Positions 25,419 to 33,785 of a DNA stretch of 64,000 bases are shown piece after piece. This DNA is from Streptomyces clavifer. Lineage in GTDB: Bacteria > Actinomycetota > Actinomycetes > Streptomycetales > Streptomycetaceae. Position 1 is the stretch's first letter. Each line of letters starts with the position of its first letter. The position numbers were made by a program, and so were the translations under genes. The stretch spans positions 62,001 to 126,000 of the forward strand of contig BMWJ01000004.1 in the NCBI GenBank assembly GCA_014651175.1, given 5' to 3'. The notes below the pieces were generated by a model. It had not been told where the DNA came from. It did no database searches and saw only the letters and a program-made list of their open reading frames with translations.

Positions 25419-25493
25419 ACTGTCCTAGGACTGCGGTGCTTCTGAGATGACAATGACGCACAGTCTCGGGACTGTCAACAGTCCTAGGACTGT
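25419..25493. promoter_or_regulatory. three palindromic operators before the GntR gene
   Basis: ACTGTCCTAGGACTGC (25419), ACAGTCTCGGGACTGT (25460) and the perfect palindrome ACAGTCCTAGGACTGT (25478) share one consensus. The last two are centred 18 bases apart, the first 41 bases away. They sit between divergent genes and just before the regulator start, as expected for an autoregulated KorSA-type repressor. Confidence 0.78.
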
Positions 25494-25523
25494 GCTTGAC
25501 TGGAGTCGTTGAGAGGAGTGCTC

Positions 25524-26312
25524 GTGGCACCCAAGTGGCGGGAACTGGCCGACAAGCTGGCCGAGCAGATCAAGAGCGGTGAGCTGCCCCCTGGTCGGCA
25601 GCTTCCGCATATCCGGGACCTGGTTGAGGCTGGCGAGGGGTCGAAGTCCACGGTTCACGCGGCCTACAAGGCGCTGGAGGCCGAAGGCCTGGTGACCTCG
25701 TCCCGAGGCCACGGCACTGTTGTGCGGAAGCAGGAGCCGCTCAAGCGGCTCGGCATCGCTCGGTATGACAAAGCCAAATGGCGCGACGGGGACGAGGTCG
25801 CGTTCATCGCCGACCGCGTAGCTTCGGGGCGCGCGCACAAGCGGGGCGAGCAGACACAGAACGTGAGTCGTGTCCCAGCCACGCCACTCGTGGCCGCTGC
25901 ACACGGTCTTCCGGAAGGCTCTGAGGTATACGCGCGCGCACGCCTCGTGAAGGAGGGGGACCAGCCGACTCACACCCTGACCAGTTACTACCGCCCGGAG
26001 CACGTCGAGGGGACACGGCTTGTCGACCCCACGCCTGGCCCGGCCGGCAAGGGTGGCGGATACCGCGTGCTCTACGACGCGGGGTACGAGATTGACCACA
26101 TGCGCGAGGAACTGTTCGCGCGGGCCGCAGTGCCAGCGGAGGCCGCACTACTCCAGCTGACGCCGGGCGAGTGGGTTGTAGAACTCCACCGAACCACGTA
26201 CACGGCTGACGGGACCGTGGTGGAGTTCGCAATTGGCATTCACGCAGCGAGCCGCTTCGCTTGGGCCTACGACTTCAAGGTTCCCGACTCGGCGGAAGGG
26301 GCAACTCAGTGA
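25524..26312 (+). CDS. GntR-family repressor (KorSA-like)
   Basis: 262 aa from GTG 25524, with AGGAG six bases upstream. The N-terminal winged helix (WRELADKLAEQIKSGELPPG, STVHAAYKALEAEGLV, SRGHGTVV) is the GntR signature. The C-terminal domain (residues about 95-255) is of the UTRA ligand-binding type (VYARARLVKEG, LTSYYRPEHVEG, RTTYTADGTVVEFAIGIHAA). In pSAM2-type elements such a repressor holds transfer and replication genes silent. It overlaps the next gene by four bases. Confidence 0.9.
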   Translation: MAPKWRELADKLAEQIKSGELPPGRQLPHIRDLVEAGEGSKSTVHAAYKALEAEGLVTSSRGHGTVVRKQEPLKRLGIARYDKAKWRDGDEVAFIADRVASGRAHKRGEQTQNVSRVPATPLVAAAHGLPEGSEVYARARLVKEGDQPTHTLTSYYRPEHVEGTRLVDPTPGPAGKGGGYRVLYDAGYEIDHMREELFARAAVPAEAALLQLTPGEWVVELHRTTYTADGTVVEFAIGIHAASRFAWAYDFKVPDSAEGATQ

Positions 26313-26962
26313 TCTCCGTGCAGACGTGGTCTGACGCTCAGCTGCTCTGGGATTTTCAGCAGATGCGCCACGACCCGCAGCCCTGTTCGGTCGGCATCGG
26401 TCTCGGAAGCCATGACTTGGGTGTGGCTGACGCGACCGTGAACCTGTATCAACGCGGCATGTTCCCGCTGATCCTCTTCACGGGGGCGACCAGCCGGACT
26501 ACACGCGACCGGATGCCCCGGGGGGAGGCCGAGCACTATCGGGAGCGCGCGTTGGAATTGGGCGTTCCCGCATCGGCGATCCTCGTTGAGCCTAGGGCGC
26601 GGAACACGGGCGAGAACATCAACTTCGCACGCGAACTACTCGCTGAGCGAAGTGTCGAAGTGTCATCCGTGCTGCTCGTGAGCAAGCCGTACGAGGAGCG
26701 ACGGGCCTACGCGACAGCGCGCAGGCTCTGGCCGGGAGTCGCGATCGTCAGCGCGTCGGCGCCCATGACGCTCTCGGAGTACGTCGACTCCATGAAAGAT
26801 CCGCGTCTCGTACTGGACATGCTCGTGGGGGCACAGCAGCGTCTGCTTATCTACCCGGAGCAAGGGTTCATGATCAGCCAGGAGGTGCCGGACTCTGTTG
26901 CTGCGGCCTATGAGCGCCTGTGTTCCGAGGGGTTCACGAGTCGCCTCGTGCCGGCCAAGTAG
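26309..26962 (+). CDS. YdcF/DUF218-type protein
   Basis: 217 aa from GTG 26309, overlapping the GntR stop. The DUF218 features are GIGLGSHDLGVADATVNLYQ, ILFTGATSR, GEAEHYRERALELGVP, ILVEPRARNTGENINFA and LLVSKPYEERRAYATARRLW, i.e. the Rossmann-like fold of the YdcF/SanA family. There is no signal peptide, so it acts in the cytoplasm. The GntR-YdcF pairing recurs in Streptomyces mobile elements and suggests it makes or removes a ligand for the repressor; this is inference. Confidence 0.85.
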   Translation: MISVQTWSDAQLLWDFQQMRHDPQPCSVGIGLGSHDLGVADATVNLYQRGMFPLILFTGATSRTTRDRMPRGEAEHYRERALELGVPASAILVEPRARNTGENINFARELLAERSVEVSSVLLVSKPYEERRAYATARRLWPGVAIVSASAPMTLSEYVDSMKDPRLVLDMLVGAQQRLLIYPEQGFMISQEVPDSVAAAYERLCSEGFTSRLVPAK

Positions 26963-26971
26963 GGGACTTGT

Positions 26972-26989
26972 GGGCCACCGGTGTGGCCC
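26972..26989 (+). terminator. terminator after the GntR-YdcF operon
   Basis: GGGCCA and TGGCCC pair around CCGGTG, 10 bases after the stop codon; a short but well-placed hairpin. Confidence 0.5.
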
Positions 26990-27254
26990 AGGCACAGTGC
27001 CCTTGAGCCGTCACGGCATGCGGTAGAACTTTCTCTACTACATCAAGGCCCGCGCACGGCGCGGGCGCGCGCCGCCTGTCCGGCGGAGCCGCCGCCCTAT
27101 CTTCGCCAGCGGCGGCCCCGCCGGCGGCACGCTGCGTGCAAGGGCGAGACGTCATTCGCGGGCACAAGATGATGCCTCCGGCGGGGGATCGGCGGGCACC
27201 GGGACGGTGGGGGCGCCGTTTCCGACCGCGGGCCCGTAGTGGCGTGTGCACGGT

Positions 27255-27404
27255 GCTCCCATCCCGTCCACCGTCGCCCCAGGCAGAGCCGAGCAGACGC
27301 GGCCCCTGGCGTCCTGGTGGTTCATACAGTGGCGCGCTCCACATGGACGCCAGGACCCACGCCCGCTCCACAGTGTGTGGGTCGACGGCGGACGGGATGG
27401 GAGC
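27255..27404. repeat. nested long inverted repeat in non-coding DNA
   Basis: The outer arms (27255-27276 and 27383-27404) are 22 bp with one mismatch; inner arms CCTGGCGTCC (27305) and GGACGCCAGG (27345) are perfect. A small hairpin GTGGCGCGCTCCAC lies at the centre and ACCCAC/GTGGGT beside it. The whole 26963-27607 spacer has no convincing gene. The structure could be a cruciform, a structured RNA or a remnant of an insertion. Confidence 0.55.
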
Positions 27405-27607
27405 TGGGGAGGGTGGTGGGCGAGCCAGATCAAGGTCCTGTTGATGTCGAGGGCCTTCTGGCCACCGGAGGCAGCGTGGTGGCCGCACCTTCGAAGACGC
27501 GCGCAGCCCCGCTCTTGCTGCACATCCTTCATCAATCAGCCCACCCTCAGCCTGATCCAGTGAAAGACTGAGGTTAGGACAAGGGGAGATCAACAAAGGG
27601 GGATTAG

Positions 27608-29068
27608 ATGGACGCATCGCAACTTCCGGACACAGGGACGCGAGAAAGCGTTAAACAGCTTGGGATATTCGATTGCGAGGAAGCATATAAAACACCTACA
27701 AGTGTCGACTACAAGAACCTGTTCGACTCGGGCATGATAGTTCTCGACACGAATGTATTGATCAATTTGTACCGATCCAACGAGAGAACCCGCAGGGATA
27801 CCTTTGCGGTGCTCTACCGCCTGCAAGAGCGGCTATGGATTCCCCATCAAGTACTTTCCGAATTTTGGCGGAACCGCGATCTACCTTCCGTTAAAGGTCA
27901 TCATCGCGCGAAAGCCCGGACCGCCTGTACTGCGCTTGACAAAGTATTGCGATCATTGAGTGACGCTGCGGACCGCTGGCTAAAAGATGTGCACCTGGAT
28001 ACCGACGATGCAGCCAACCAGAAAATTAAGGGCTACAGAGATCGAATTGAGGGCTCCGTTGAGGAGATGAAGAGATACATTGAGAGGCAAGCGGAAAGTG
28101 ACGCCTTAGAGGGAACGGATTCTACGCATACGGACCCAATTCTAGTGCGACTGGACCCATTGCTGCTCGGCAGGATTGGGTCTCCCCTGCCTCCCGAAGA
28201 ATATGCAGAGGCTGTGACGGAGGCGAAGCATCGCGCAGATAAGGAAATGCCGCCGGGTTACGCTGACTACGCTTCGAAGCCAGACGGTCAGGCCGCCGGA
28301 GATTACATAATCTGGAAGCAGGTCATCGATGAAGCGGCGAAGATCAGGAATGACGTCTTGCTCATCACAGGGGATGTGAAAGAGGACTGGTGGACGCCAC
28401 GAGCAGGACAAAATATCGCCCGCCCAAGGATGGAACTGCGAAGCGAGATGCGCAAGGAGGCAGGGGTTGAGCTATTTATGATGACGCCGAGCCAGCTTCT
28501 AGCAGAGGCGTCCAGCGCCTTCAAGCTCAAGGTGGACGAACGTTCCGTAAGTGACCTAGCGAGTCGCGAAAAAGGTGTCGACTTCGACGTCCTTCCAGCA
28601 ATCCTTCGAAATGCGATCCTCGGAGCGATAGAGGCGGCCCATGGCCGTGCAACGACCGTCCATCAGGTGAGTGGCCTAAAGGCTAGGTCACCATATGGCC
28701 TTACGATGTCCGAGTCGGTCATGGAAGAGCTGACGGAACGAGTCGCGACCATTGGCGGTGATGCCCTGAATGTGCATGGCATGAAATATCCGATCTTCGA
28801 TGGTCTTCTGCTCATTCCCATGAGAACCTCTCCGGGGCACGAATCTACACGAATGCTGTCTTCCCAGCGCTTGAAGAGGATTGGCTCAGTCCTTGACGCC
28901 TCACGCGATATGCTGATCTTTAACGATGTTCCGCTCGCGAATCTACTGCCCACTGTCGTCTATTATGCCTCTAGTCCAGATTCCGGAGTTGAATTCGTTT
29001 ACGCCGTCATGGGGAATTTCGACGCTAGAGGGAACTTCGAAATTGAGCTTCGCTTTAGTTTGCTGTAA
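27608..29068 (+). CDS. PIN-like domain protein 1 (DUF4935 type)
   Basis: 486 aa. An N-terminal PIN-like nuclease domain begins GMIVLDTNVLINLYR (first catalytic Asp). It continues with IPHQVLSEFWRNR (acidic), then DYIIWKQVIDEA and LLITGDVKEDWW (late acidic cluster). A helical insertion spans about 110-190, and a separate C-terminal domain runs from about 330 to 486. Such large PIN-like proteins are found in mobile elements and are suspected antiviral RNases. ATG 27608 follows AGGGGG. Base composition is clearly lower in GC and codons are less G/C-ending than in the neighbours, a sign of recent acquisition. A paralogue lies at 30582. Confidence 0.78.
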   Translation: MDASQLPDTGTRESVKQLGIFDCEEAYKTPTSVDYKNLFDSGMIVLDTNVLINLYRSNERTRRDTFAVLYRLQERLWIPHQVLSEFWRNRDLPSVKGHHRAKARTACTALDKVLRSLSDAADRWLKDVHLDTDDAANQKIKGYRDRIEGSVEEMKRYIERQAESDALEGTDSTHTDPILVRLDPLLLGRIGSPLPPEEYAEAVTEAKHRADKEMPPGYADYASKPDGQAAGDYIIWKQVIDEAAKIRNDVLLITGDVKEDWWTPRAGQNIARPRMELRSEMRKEAGVELFMMTPSQLLAEASSAFKLKVDERSVSDLASREKGVDFDVLPAILRNAILGAIEAAHGRATTVHQVSGLKARSPYGLTMSESVMEELTERVATIGGDALNVHGMKYPIFDGLLLIPMRTSPGHESTRMLSSQRLKRIGSVLDASRDMLIFNDVPLANLLPTVVYYASSPDSGVEFVYAVMGNFDARGNFEIELRFSLL

Positions 29069-29247
29069 TATGCGAGTTGGCTTTCTTGCCGTCTCATACT
29101 TCGCTAGCAGCTCCAAGCATGCCTAACGGGCCGCCCGTCGCCCTGGTCCTGCCGGTCCAACTGTGGGCTATACGCGGGCCGGGCGAGATGCATGACGGCT
29201 TGTGTAGGCCTTAGGCGCAGTTCAGCGTGGTTCCGTTTAGGTAAGTG

Positions 29248-29267
29248 GCACGGTCTTGAAAGCTGTT
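29248..29267 (+). repeat. tRNA-Ser(TGA)-like anticodon-arm fragment, copy 1
   Basis: GCACGGTCTTGAAAGCTGTT resembles the anticodon arm of a tRNA-Ser(TGA), with loop TTGAAAG, and no flanking cloverleaf. A near copy occurs at 32143. It lies in the 237-base gap between two cargo genes, which is otherwise empty. Confidence 0.35.
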
Positions 29268-29305
29268 CCTGACTGCTGCCCCAACCAAGGTCTAGGCTGC
29301 AGTGC

Positions 29306-29983
29306 GTGGATGATCAGATGTACGACGATGCCTACCGCGGTTGGCGGGCATCGCTGACGACTCTGTTGGCTGATCCCGCGCTGCTTGCGCGGTGGCAGGA
29401 GCGCCGCTTTCAGTTCGCTCATCGCGTCGGCGCTCTTCTGACCGAAGCGCACGGAGGCAGCGCAGCTGTCACAGGACCTGCCCTCTACGGGGTGTTCGCC
29501 GCCGGTGCAGGCCTTTGCTACGTAGGGCAGACGCAGGAGGCTGAGCGTCGCCTGCGGGACCTGCCGGTGGGCGAGAGCCACCACCTGGCCAACACGGTGC
29601 CACCCGAACTCTGGGAGAGGGTGGTGGTGATCCGCTGGCCACTGCTGCTTTCCGAAGCACCTGTAAACGAACACTCGCTGGCCAAGGAGATGGGCCCCAC
29701 CATCTGCGGCCTCGCCCTGGAGCACGCCCTACAGGTGGCAACTGCGCCGCCGTTGAATAGCCGCCGGCGGCGTACATCCGGCGACTGGCAGCCGCGAAAC
29801 CTCACGCAGAGTCGCTCTCGTGGTGCGATCCATGCGCAATCCGTGCCGGGTCTGACTCAACTGACTCTTGCTGCTTGGTCAGCCCTCGCAGAGATGGTGA
29901 TACCCGGGCACTCGGCGGTCGTCGACACCGGGACCGGCCGAGCGGTGTCCCCGACAGCACTGCACCAGCCACCGGGTGCCTGA
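29306..29983 (+). CDS. GIY-YIG-like nuclease domain protein (tentative)
   Basis: 225 aa from GTG 29306; no strong ribosome-binding site. ALYGVFAAGAGLCYVGQTQE followed by AERRL is what a GIY-YIG core looks like (LYGVF for GIY, CYVGQT for YIG, then the catalytic Arg). Glu in VNEHSLAKEMG may be the metal ligand. The C-terminal third is Arg/Ser-rich and may bind DNA. It lies between the two PIN-like genes as cargo of the AICE. Alternative: an uncharacterised protein with chance similarity. Confidence 0.5.
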   Translation: MDDQMYDDAYRGWRASLTTLLADPALLARWQERRFQFAHRVGALLTEAHGGSAAVTGPALYGVFAAGAGLCYVGQTQEAERRLRDLPVGESHHLANTVPPELWERVVVIRWPLLLSEAPVNEHSLAKEMGPTICGLALEHALQVATAPPLNSRRRRTSGDWQPRNLTQSRSRGAIHAQSVPGLTQLTLAAWSALAEMVIPGHSAVVDTGTGRAVSPTALHQPPGA

Positions 29984-30080
29984 GGAGCGGCGGCACGAAG
30001 TTGAGCGGATTCCCCCATACGTGCCCCCAGAGAGGCCGCTGGCGGAGAACCCACAGATCACAGGCCCTAGATGGAGCCCG

Positions 30081-30120
30081 CTGTAAATCTGCTGGCTCAG
30101 CCCCAGGGTCGAACCCTGGC
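30081..30120 (+). pseudogene. tRNA-Tyr(GTA) 3' fragment
   Basis: The anticodon loop and 3' stem (CTGTAAATCTGC), the long variable arm (TGGCTCAGCC) and the T-arm (CCAGGGTCGAACCCTGG) match a bacterial tRNA-Tyr. The 5' half and a matching acceptor stem are absent. This is the kind of fragment an element carries when it integrates into a tRNA gene. Confidence 0.6.
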
Positions 30121-30581
30121 GCAGCCTCCCAAGCGAAGCCGCCAACCAGTCCTTCTGGTCGAGGGCCTTCTTGCTCCGTGGCTGGCGCAACCGTCGACGT
30201 CTTGGGAGCCGTATGACCTTAACGACGGCACATCCGTCGTCCTTCCCGAGGGAGGGCCCCACACCGAGGCCAGAGTCGTGAACCGCGTGACCGCGACCGG
30301 CTCGCCGAGGAGGCGTCGCTACTCGGCGTCCCAAGAGCTGCATTCGTCACGCACGTCTGGTGGACGTACTACAGCGCCCCCGGGGCCGACCCGTGGAGAC
30401 GGCGGGCATCGTGGTCCCCACAGCACAGTGCTGGATCGTTTACGCGATCCCGACCAGGCCTTGCTAGGCGGACAGCTCGCAGCCCGCTGGCATGGTGGCG
30501 CACCCGCTCTGTCAAATGACGTCGAGTTCCTGACGAACCCACCCGCAGCCACATAACCTGTGCGGGACGCAAGGGGTGCCA
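30121..30581. other. gene-remnant region without an intact ORF
   Basis: No complete gene, but short coding-like pieces in different frames. One reads DRLAEEASLLGVPRAAFVTH near 30290-30350. Another, near 30430-30530, reads DQALLGGQLAARWHGGAPAL then SNDVEFLT, which recalls the GG...HG...DVDF start of nucleotidyltransferases (AbiEii-like). I read this as the debris of one or two decayed genes. 29984-30080 is empty. Confidence 0.35.
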
Positions 30582-31865
30582 ATGTCGAAGTACCACTCAG
30601 GTTCATTCACATCCGGATACGAACAATTCTGGCGGAAACCGACCGGCGAGGTCGACAACGCCATCAAATCTAGCGTTATCGTGCTGGATACCAATGCGGT
30701 ACTCAACCTATATCGAATGAAACCTTCCGCTAGGAGTGAGTACCTGACAGTCCTCACCAAAATTGCTTCACGCACATGGATTCCCAAGCGAGTTGCCGAC
30801 GAATTTCACGACAACAGGCTATCTAGCGTCGCCTCACACGTAAGCTCACTGAAGAAGAAATCTGAGGCCGTATCTATGGCGGCCGATGAATTTAGATCCT
30901 CGTTGCGCGATTTCTACAAATTGCACTCGCTGGCCGACGGGCGGGCTAACGATCACCTAAAGCCGCTAAATTCCGAGATTGCGCGGATCACCGAAACAAT
31001 CGAAAAAGAGGTTAAAGGTTTCGATTTGACCCCAGAGGGGCTTATTTCTAATGATCCCATCCTGGAGAGGCTGGCTATCCTTTTCGACGGAAGGGTTGGC
31101 GATGATTTTTCGCCCGAAACGATGGAGGAGATAAAAGAGGAAGCCCTCAGGAGAGGAAAGGAAAAAATCCCACCTGGCTACATCGATATCCAAAGGAAAG
31201 GGGAGGAGGGAATCGGCGACTACGTGATCTGGCGTCAGATGTTGGAGAAAGCCAAATCGAGTGGCGAGAATATACTCTTCGTCTCGACTGACACGAAGGA
31301 GGACTGGGCTCGAATTCAGTGCGGCCTATCAGTGGGCCCGAGACCGGAGCTTGTACGTGAGATGAGAGAGGTGGGGGTTTCTTACCATCAACTTCCGCTG
31401 GCGGCGTTCCTGTCCCGCGCTGCCCGCGTCCTGAGCGTTCGGGTTAGTCAGGATACGCTGGACCAGGTAAATGCGCGTGTTTCTCAAGAGGATAGGCGAC
31501 GTCAAGTATACATGCGGAATAGGCGTGCGCTTGAGTTGGCCGAGCGCCTGGTTTCTACAGAAGAAAATTTGGGCCGAATGAGGTCGGCGCTAAAAGAAGC
31601 GGAAAATTCACAAGTTGTCGCAGAAGAAAGGATGAGACTGCTGCGTTCCTCGTTGGAGCAGGCGAGATCTGAAAGGAGCGTGAATCCGGAGGGCGCCGAT
31701 CATAGGGCCGTCGAGAATTTGATGATCGATCTAGATGTGGCGCAGTTCGAATACCAGAAAGCGCTCACCGAGATTAATGGCCTTCGACGCTTCATCGACG
31801 ACCAAGTCGCGCGACAGGAGCATCATCGTAAGCAACTTTCTGAGTCCGACGGGGAGCCTGGCTGA
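30582..31865 (+). CDS. PIN-like domain protein 2 (DUF4935 type)
   Basis: 427 aa from ATG 30582, six bases after AAGGGG. The PIN-like motifs are SSVIVLDTNAVLNLYR, IPKRVADEFHDNR, GDYVIWRQMLEKA and ILFVSTDTKEDWA, closely paralleling protein 1, including GPRPELVREMRE against RPRMELRSEMRK. The C-terminal 130 residues are a long coiled coil (about 290-420), unlike the globular C-terminus of protein 1. Low GC again marks foreign origin. The paired nuclease domains with different C-termini suggest different sensing or partner regions. Confidence 0.78.
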   Translation: MSKYHSGSFTSGYEQFWRKPTGEVDNAIKSSVIVLDTNAVLNLYRMKPSARSEYLTVLTKIASRTWIPKRVADEFHDNRLSSVASHVSSLKKKSEAVSMAADEFRSSLRDFYKLHSLADGRANDHLKPLNSEIARITETIEKEVKGFDLTPEGLISNDPILERLAILFDGRVGDDFSPETMEEIKEEALRRGKEKIPPGYIDIQRKGEEGIGDYVIWRQMLEKAKSSGENILFVSTDTKEDWARIQCGLSVGPRPELVREMREVGVSYHQLPLAAFLSRAARVLSVRVSQDTLDQVNARVSQEDRRRQVYMRNRRALELAERLVSTEENLGRMRSALKEAENSQVVAEERMRLLRSSLEQARSERSVNPEGADHRAVENLMIDLDVAQFEYQKALTEINGLRRFIDDQVARQEHHRKQLSESDGEPG

Positions 31866-32579
31866 GTGCGATGCTGGTTGCTGTCGCGAGACGCTTCATT
31901 AGCTTGTACATGGCGGCAACTCAAGCATCCCGTCCCAACTTGAGGGTGCGGTGATTTCCAAGCTCAGCTATTAGAGTCACGGGGACGCACACGGTGTCCA
32001 GCCGAGATCTCGGAGGTAGGTCGGATTGCGTGTCATCCACCAGCGGTAAGCCGTACCGCCGACGACGATGCGCCGAGTCCCCTCACGGCCCAGTTCCGTG
32101 GATTCTCCTCGGCACGCTGGACGCTAGCCACTCCGGCTCGTTGCACGGTCCTGAAAGCCGTTGCGCCGGCCTGGTTGGCGCATGGGATACTCCGATTGGT
32201 TGCTGAGTTGAACTCGACTCCCGAGCCGTTTACGTTCATCGCTGCATGCGTGATCTCCGCCTTTTTCACCCGCCTGTCGTCCGTCATCCTTACCGGACTC
32301 GCGAAGGGCAAGGTGATCATCATGGATCTTTGGGCCAGGTGTAAGGGCCAGTCGGTGGCCGCCGTGTCGGTGTGGGTGCTCTACCTGTGGACCATGCCCA
32401 CCGCCACGGAGTCGGGTTGAGCTCAGCAACCGTAGGGCGAGAGGGACCAGCTACCGGCGCTCGTTGTCCTGTTCTTTGTTCAGTTCGCTCAGGCCCGCGG
32501 TAGTTCATCGCCGTACGCCGACCCTCGCTGAGCTGCCGAGTGGCCTCACATGAACGCTCGCGAACAGCCGCTCGCACAG
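31866..32579. other. right-end spacer of the AICE
   Basis: Contains a second tRNA-Ser(TGA)-like fragment at 32143-32162 (GCACGGTCCTGAAAGCCGTT). A weak open frame at about 32175-32420 (TTG start, one hydrophobic stretch FIAACVISAFFTRLSSVILT) is possibly a small membrane protein. I do not call it a gene because start signals are missing. The last 100 bases are the attP-side arm before att copy 2. Confidence 0.35.
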
Positions 32580-32668
32580 TTGGAAAGCGTGTTGGGGGCA
32601 ACCCCTCACGAGTTCGAATCTCGTATCCTCCGCCATTGCTCTCACCGGGCAATACGTTGAAGGGCCCC
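32580..32668 (+). repeat. attachment site copy 2 (AICE right end)
   Basis: Identical over 89 bases to 12976-13064. Only the tRNA 3' part is present, so it cannot make a tRNA. Confidence 0.93.
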
Positions 32669-32690
32669 GCAGCTTGCTGCGGGGCCCTTC
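32659..32690. terminator. terminator beside att copy 2
   Basis: GAAGGGCCCCGCAG and CTGCGGGGCCCTTC form a perfect 14-bp stem with a CTTG loop. It holds the place of the terminator after the intact tRNA, with a different loop and inner stem. Copies follow att 3 and, degraded, at 35450 and 38035. Confidence 0.82.
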
Positions 32691-32725
32691 GGCGTTCTCC
32701 TAGGCCCGTAGTCTCATCTGCAGTC

Positions 32726-32865
32726 TCATTGAGACGCTGCGGAGCCCTCCGCGCCGGTCTCGTCGGGCTCCTTGGCCACTTCCCAGATGAGTCCCCCAAC
32801 CCGCTGCGCGACGTCGGCGAGGATGCCGCCCGTCACGTGCTGGTATCGGGCCGCCATCGCTCGCG
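32726..32865 (-). pseudogene. integrase C-terminal remnant
   Basis: The last 46 or so codons of a tyrosine recombinase: RAMAARYQHVTGGILADVAQ then RVGGLIWEVAKEPDETG. They align with the AICE integrase end (RARYLHV, DVAQKIADAIW) and retain the catalytic Tyr. The rest of the gene is deleted at the junction with the toxin remnant. The order att-terminator-int on this strand copies the AICE left end, so a second element once used this site. Confidence 0.8.
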
Positions 32866-33195
32866 GACGCGCAGCGGCTCACCGAGCAGAACCTGCGGTT
32901 GACGCAGTCGGAGATCGACGCCTGGCTCGCCTCCAACCCGCAGGACGGCCAGAACAAGGCCTTCGTGAGCAAGACGCCAAACGGCGAGGCCAGCGGCAGC
33001 TACGTTTCCAAGCAGCCCACGCCCAACCAGGACGGGTCCACGGGCACGATCCCCGGGACGGGCTACAAGGACCACGGCCTCAATGCGAAGGCGATCGACG
33101 TCAACTACGTCAAGACCGTCCTCAAATACGATTCCAGCCTCGATCCGCCGTACATCATTTACACGTCGATGCCCGCGCCCCGACCGATCCTGTAG
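32866..33195 (+). pseudogene. 5'-truncated polymorphic-toxin C-terminus
   Basis: An open frame with no credible start, running DAQRLTEQNLRLTQSEIDAW then NPQDGQNKAFVSKTPNGEAS and ending in RPIL. It abuts the integrase remnant. It looks like the C-terminal toxin domain of a large secreted protein left behind with its neighbour gene. Toxin class not recognised. Confidence 0.55.
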
Positions 33196-33203
33196 GGACT
33201 CTG

Positions 33204-33773
33204 ATGAACCCCCTCGACAGAAGCACCTGGGACGCTGCGCTGCTACGGCTCCTGGAGGACGTCTTCGTCTTCGCCAGGAGCGGTCCGCGGCTGCACGGGG
33301 ACTGGGCCGAGGACGTCCTCGCCGTCATGGAGCGGTCCGTCGCCGACCCGCGGGGCTGGTTCGCCCTGGATTCGGAGACGTTCCAGGAGGGCTGGGAGGC
33401 CGGCTGCCCCGGCTACCCGTTCCGTGTGACGGCCGCCCAGGACCTCCGCGCCGGGCTCCGGCCGATCACGGCCGGCGCCGCCGTCGAGCTGCTCGCCTCG
33501 CTCTCGCAGGAGTGGTTCTTCGAGGGCTCCCCGGTCCGGTCGCGGGAGGACCGCGACGCGGTGCTCGCGGACGCCCGGACCGTGCTGGACCGCTTCGGTC
33601 CCGAGGCGGCGTTCTGGACCTCCTCCGGCCTCGCCCGTACCTGCGACGCGCCCGACTTCCTGGCGGGCGACCTCGAAGGCGGCCACCCCTTCACCGGCTA
33701 CATGATGGATCTCGGCCTGATCGCGGTGTCCGCGGACGAGGTCGGGGTCTTCTGGTCGTTCAACGCGAATTGA
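33204..33773 (+). CDS. putative immunity protein
   Basis: 189 aa from ATG 33204, eight bases after the toxin remnant stop, with AGGGA before it. It starts MNPLDRSTWDAALLRLLEDV, is acidic and has no membrane segment, typical of immunity proteins. The pairing with the truncated toxin domain suggests it neutralises that toxin; retained immunity without a complete toxin is common in such arrays. Family not recognised. Confidence 0.6.
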   Translation: MNPLDRSTWDAALLRLLEDVFVFARSGPRLHGDWAEDVLAVMERSVADPRGWFALDSETFQEGWEAGCPGYPFRVTAAQDLRAGLRPITAGAAVELLASLSQEWFFEGSPVRSREDRDAVLADARTVLDRFGPEAAFWTSSGLARTCDAPDFLAGDLEGGHPFTGYMMDLGLIAVSADEVGVFWSFNAN

Positions 33774-33785
33774 GACAATGATCCG

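Larger units (their letters stand above)
12976..32668. mobile_element. integrated AICE in tRNA-Ser(GGA), about 19.7 kb
   Basis: Bounded by 89-base direct repeats of the tRNA 3' end. Next to the left att are a tyrosine integrase and excisionase, then a replication module (ATPase plus prim-pol protein), a TraB-type translocase, SpdB-like and small transfer genes, and a GntR regulator. This is the pSAM2-type AICE gene order, with a prim-pol replication module instead of RepSA. The right third (27-32 kb) is cargo of lower GC. All core modules appear intact, so excision and transfer are plausible. Confidence 0.92.

Noticed and set aside
27152-27617. Several open frames in the inverted-repeat spacer
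   Set aside because: Frames overlap on both strands, lack start signals and read as Pro/Arg/His-rich non-coding translations.
32175-32420. 81-codon frame with one hydrophobic stretch
   Set aside because: TTG start without a ribosome-binding site and partly within the decayed right end; kept only as a remark in the spacer entry.
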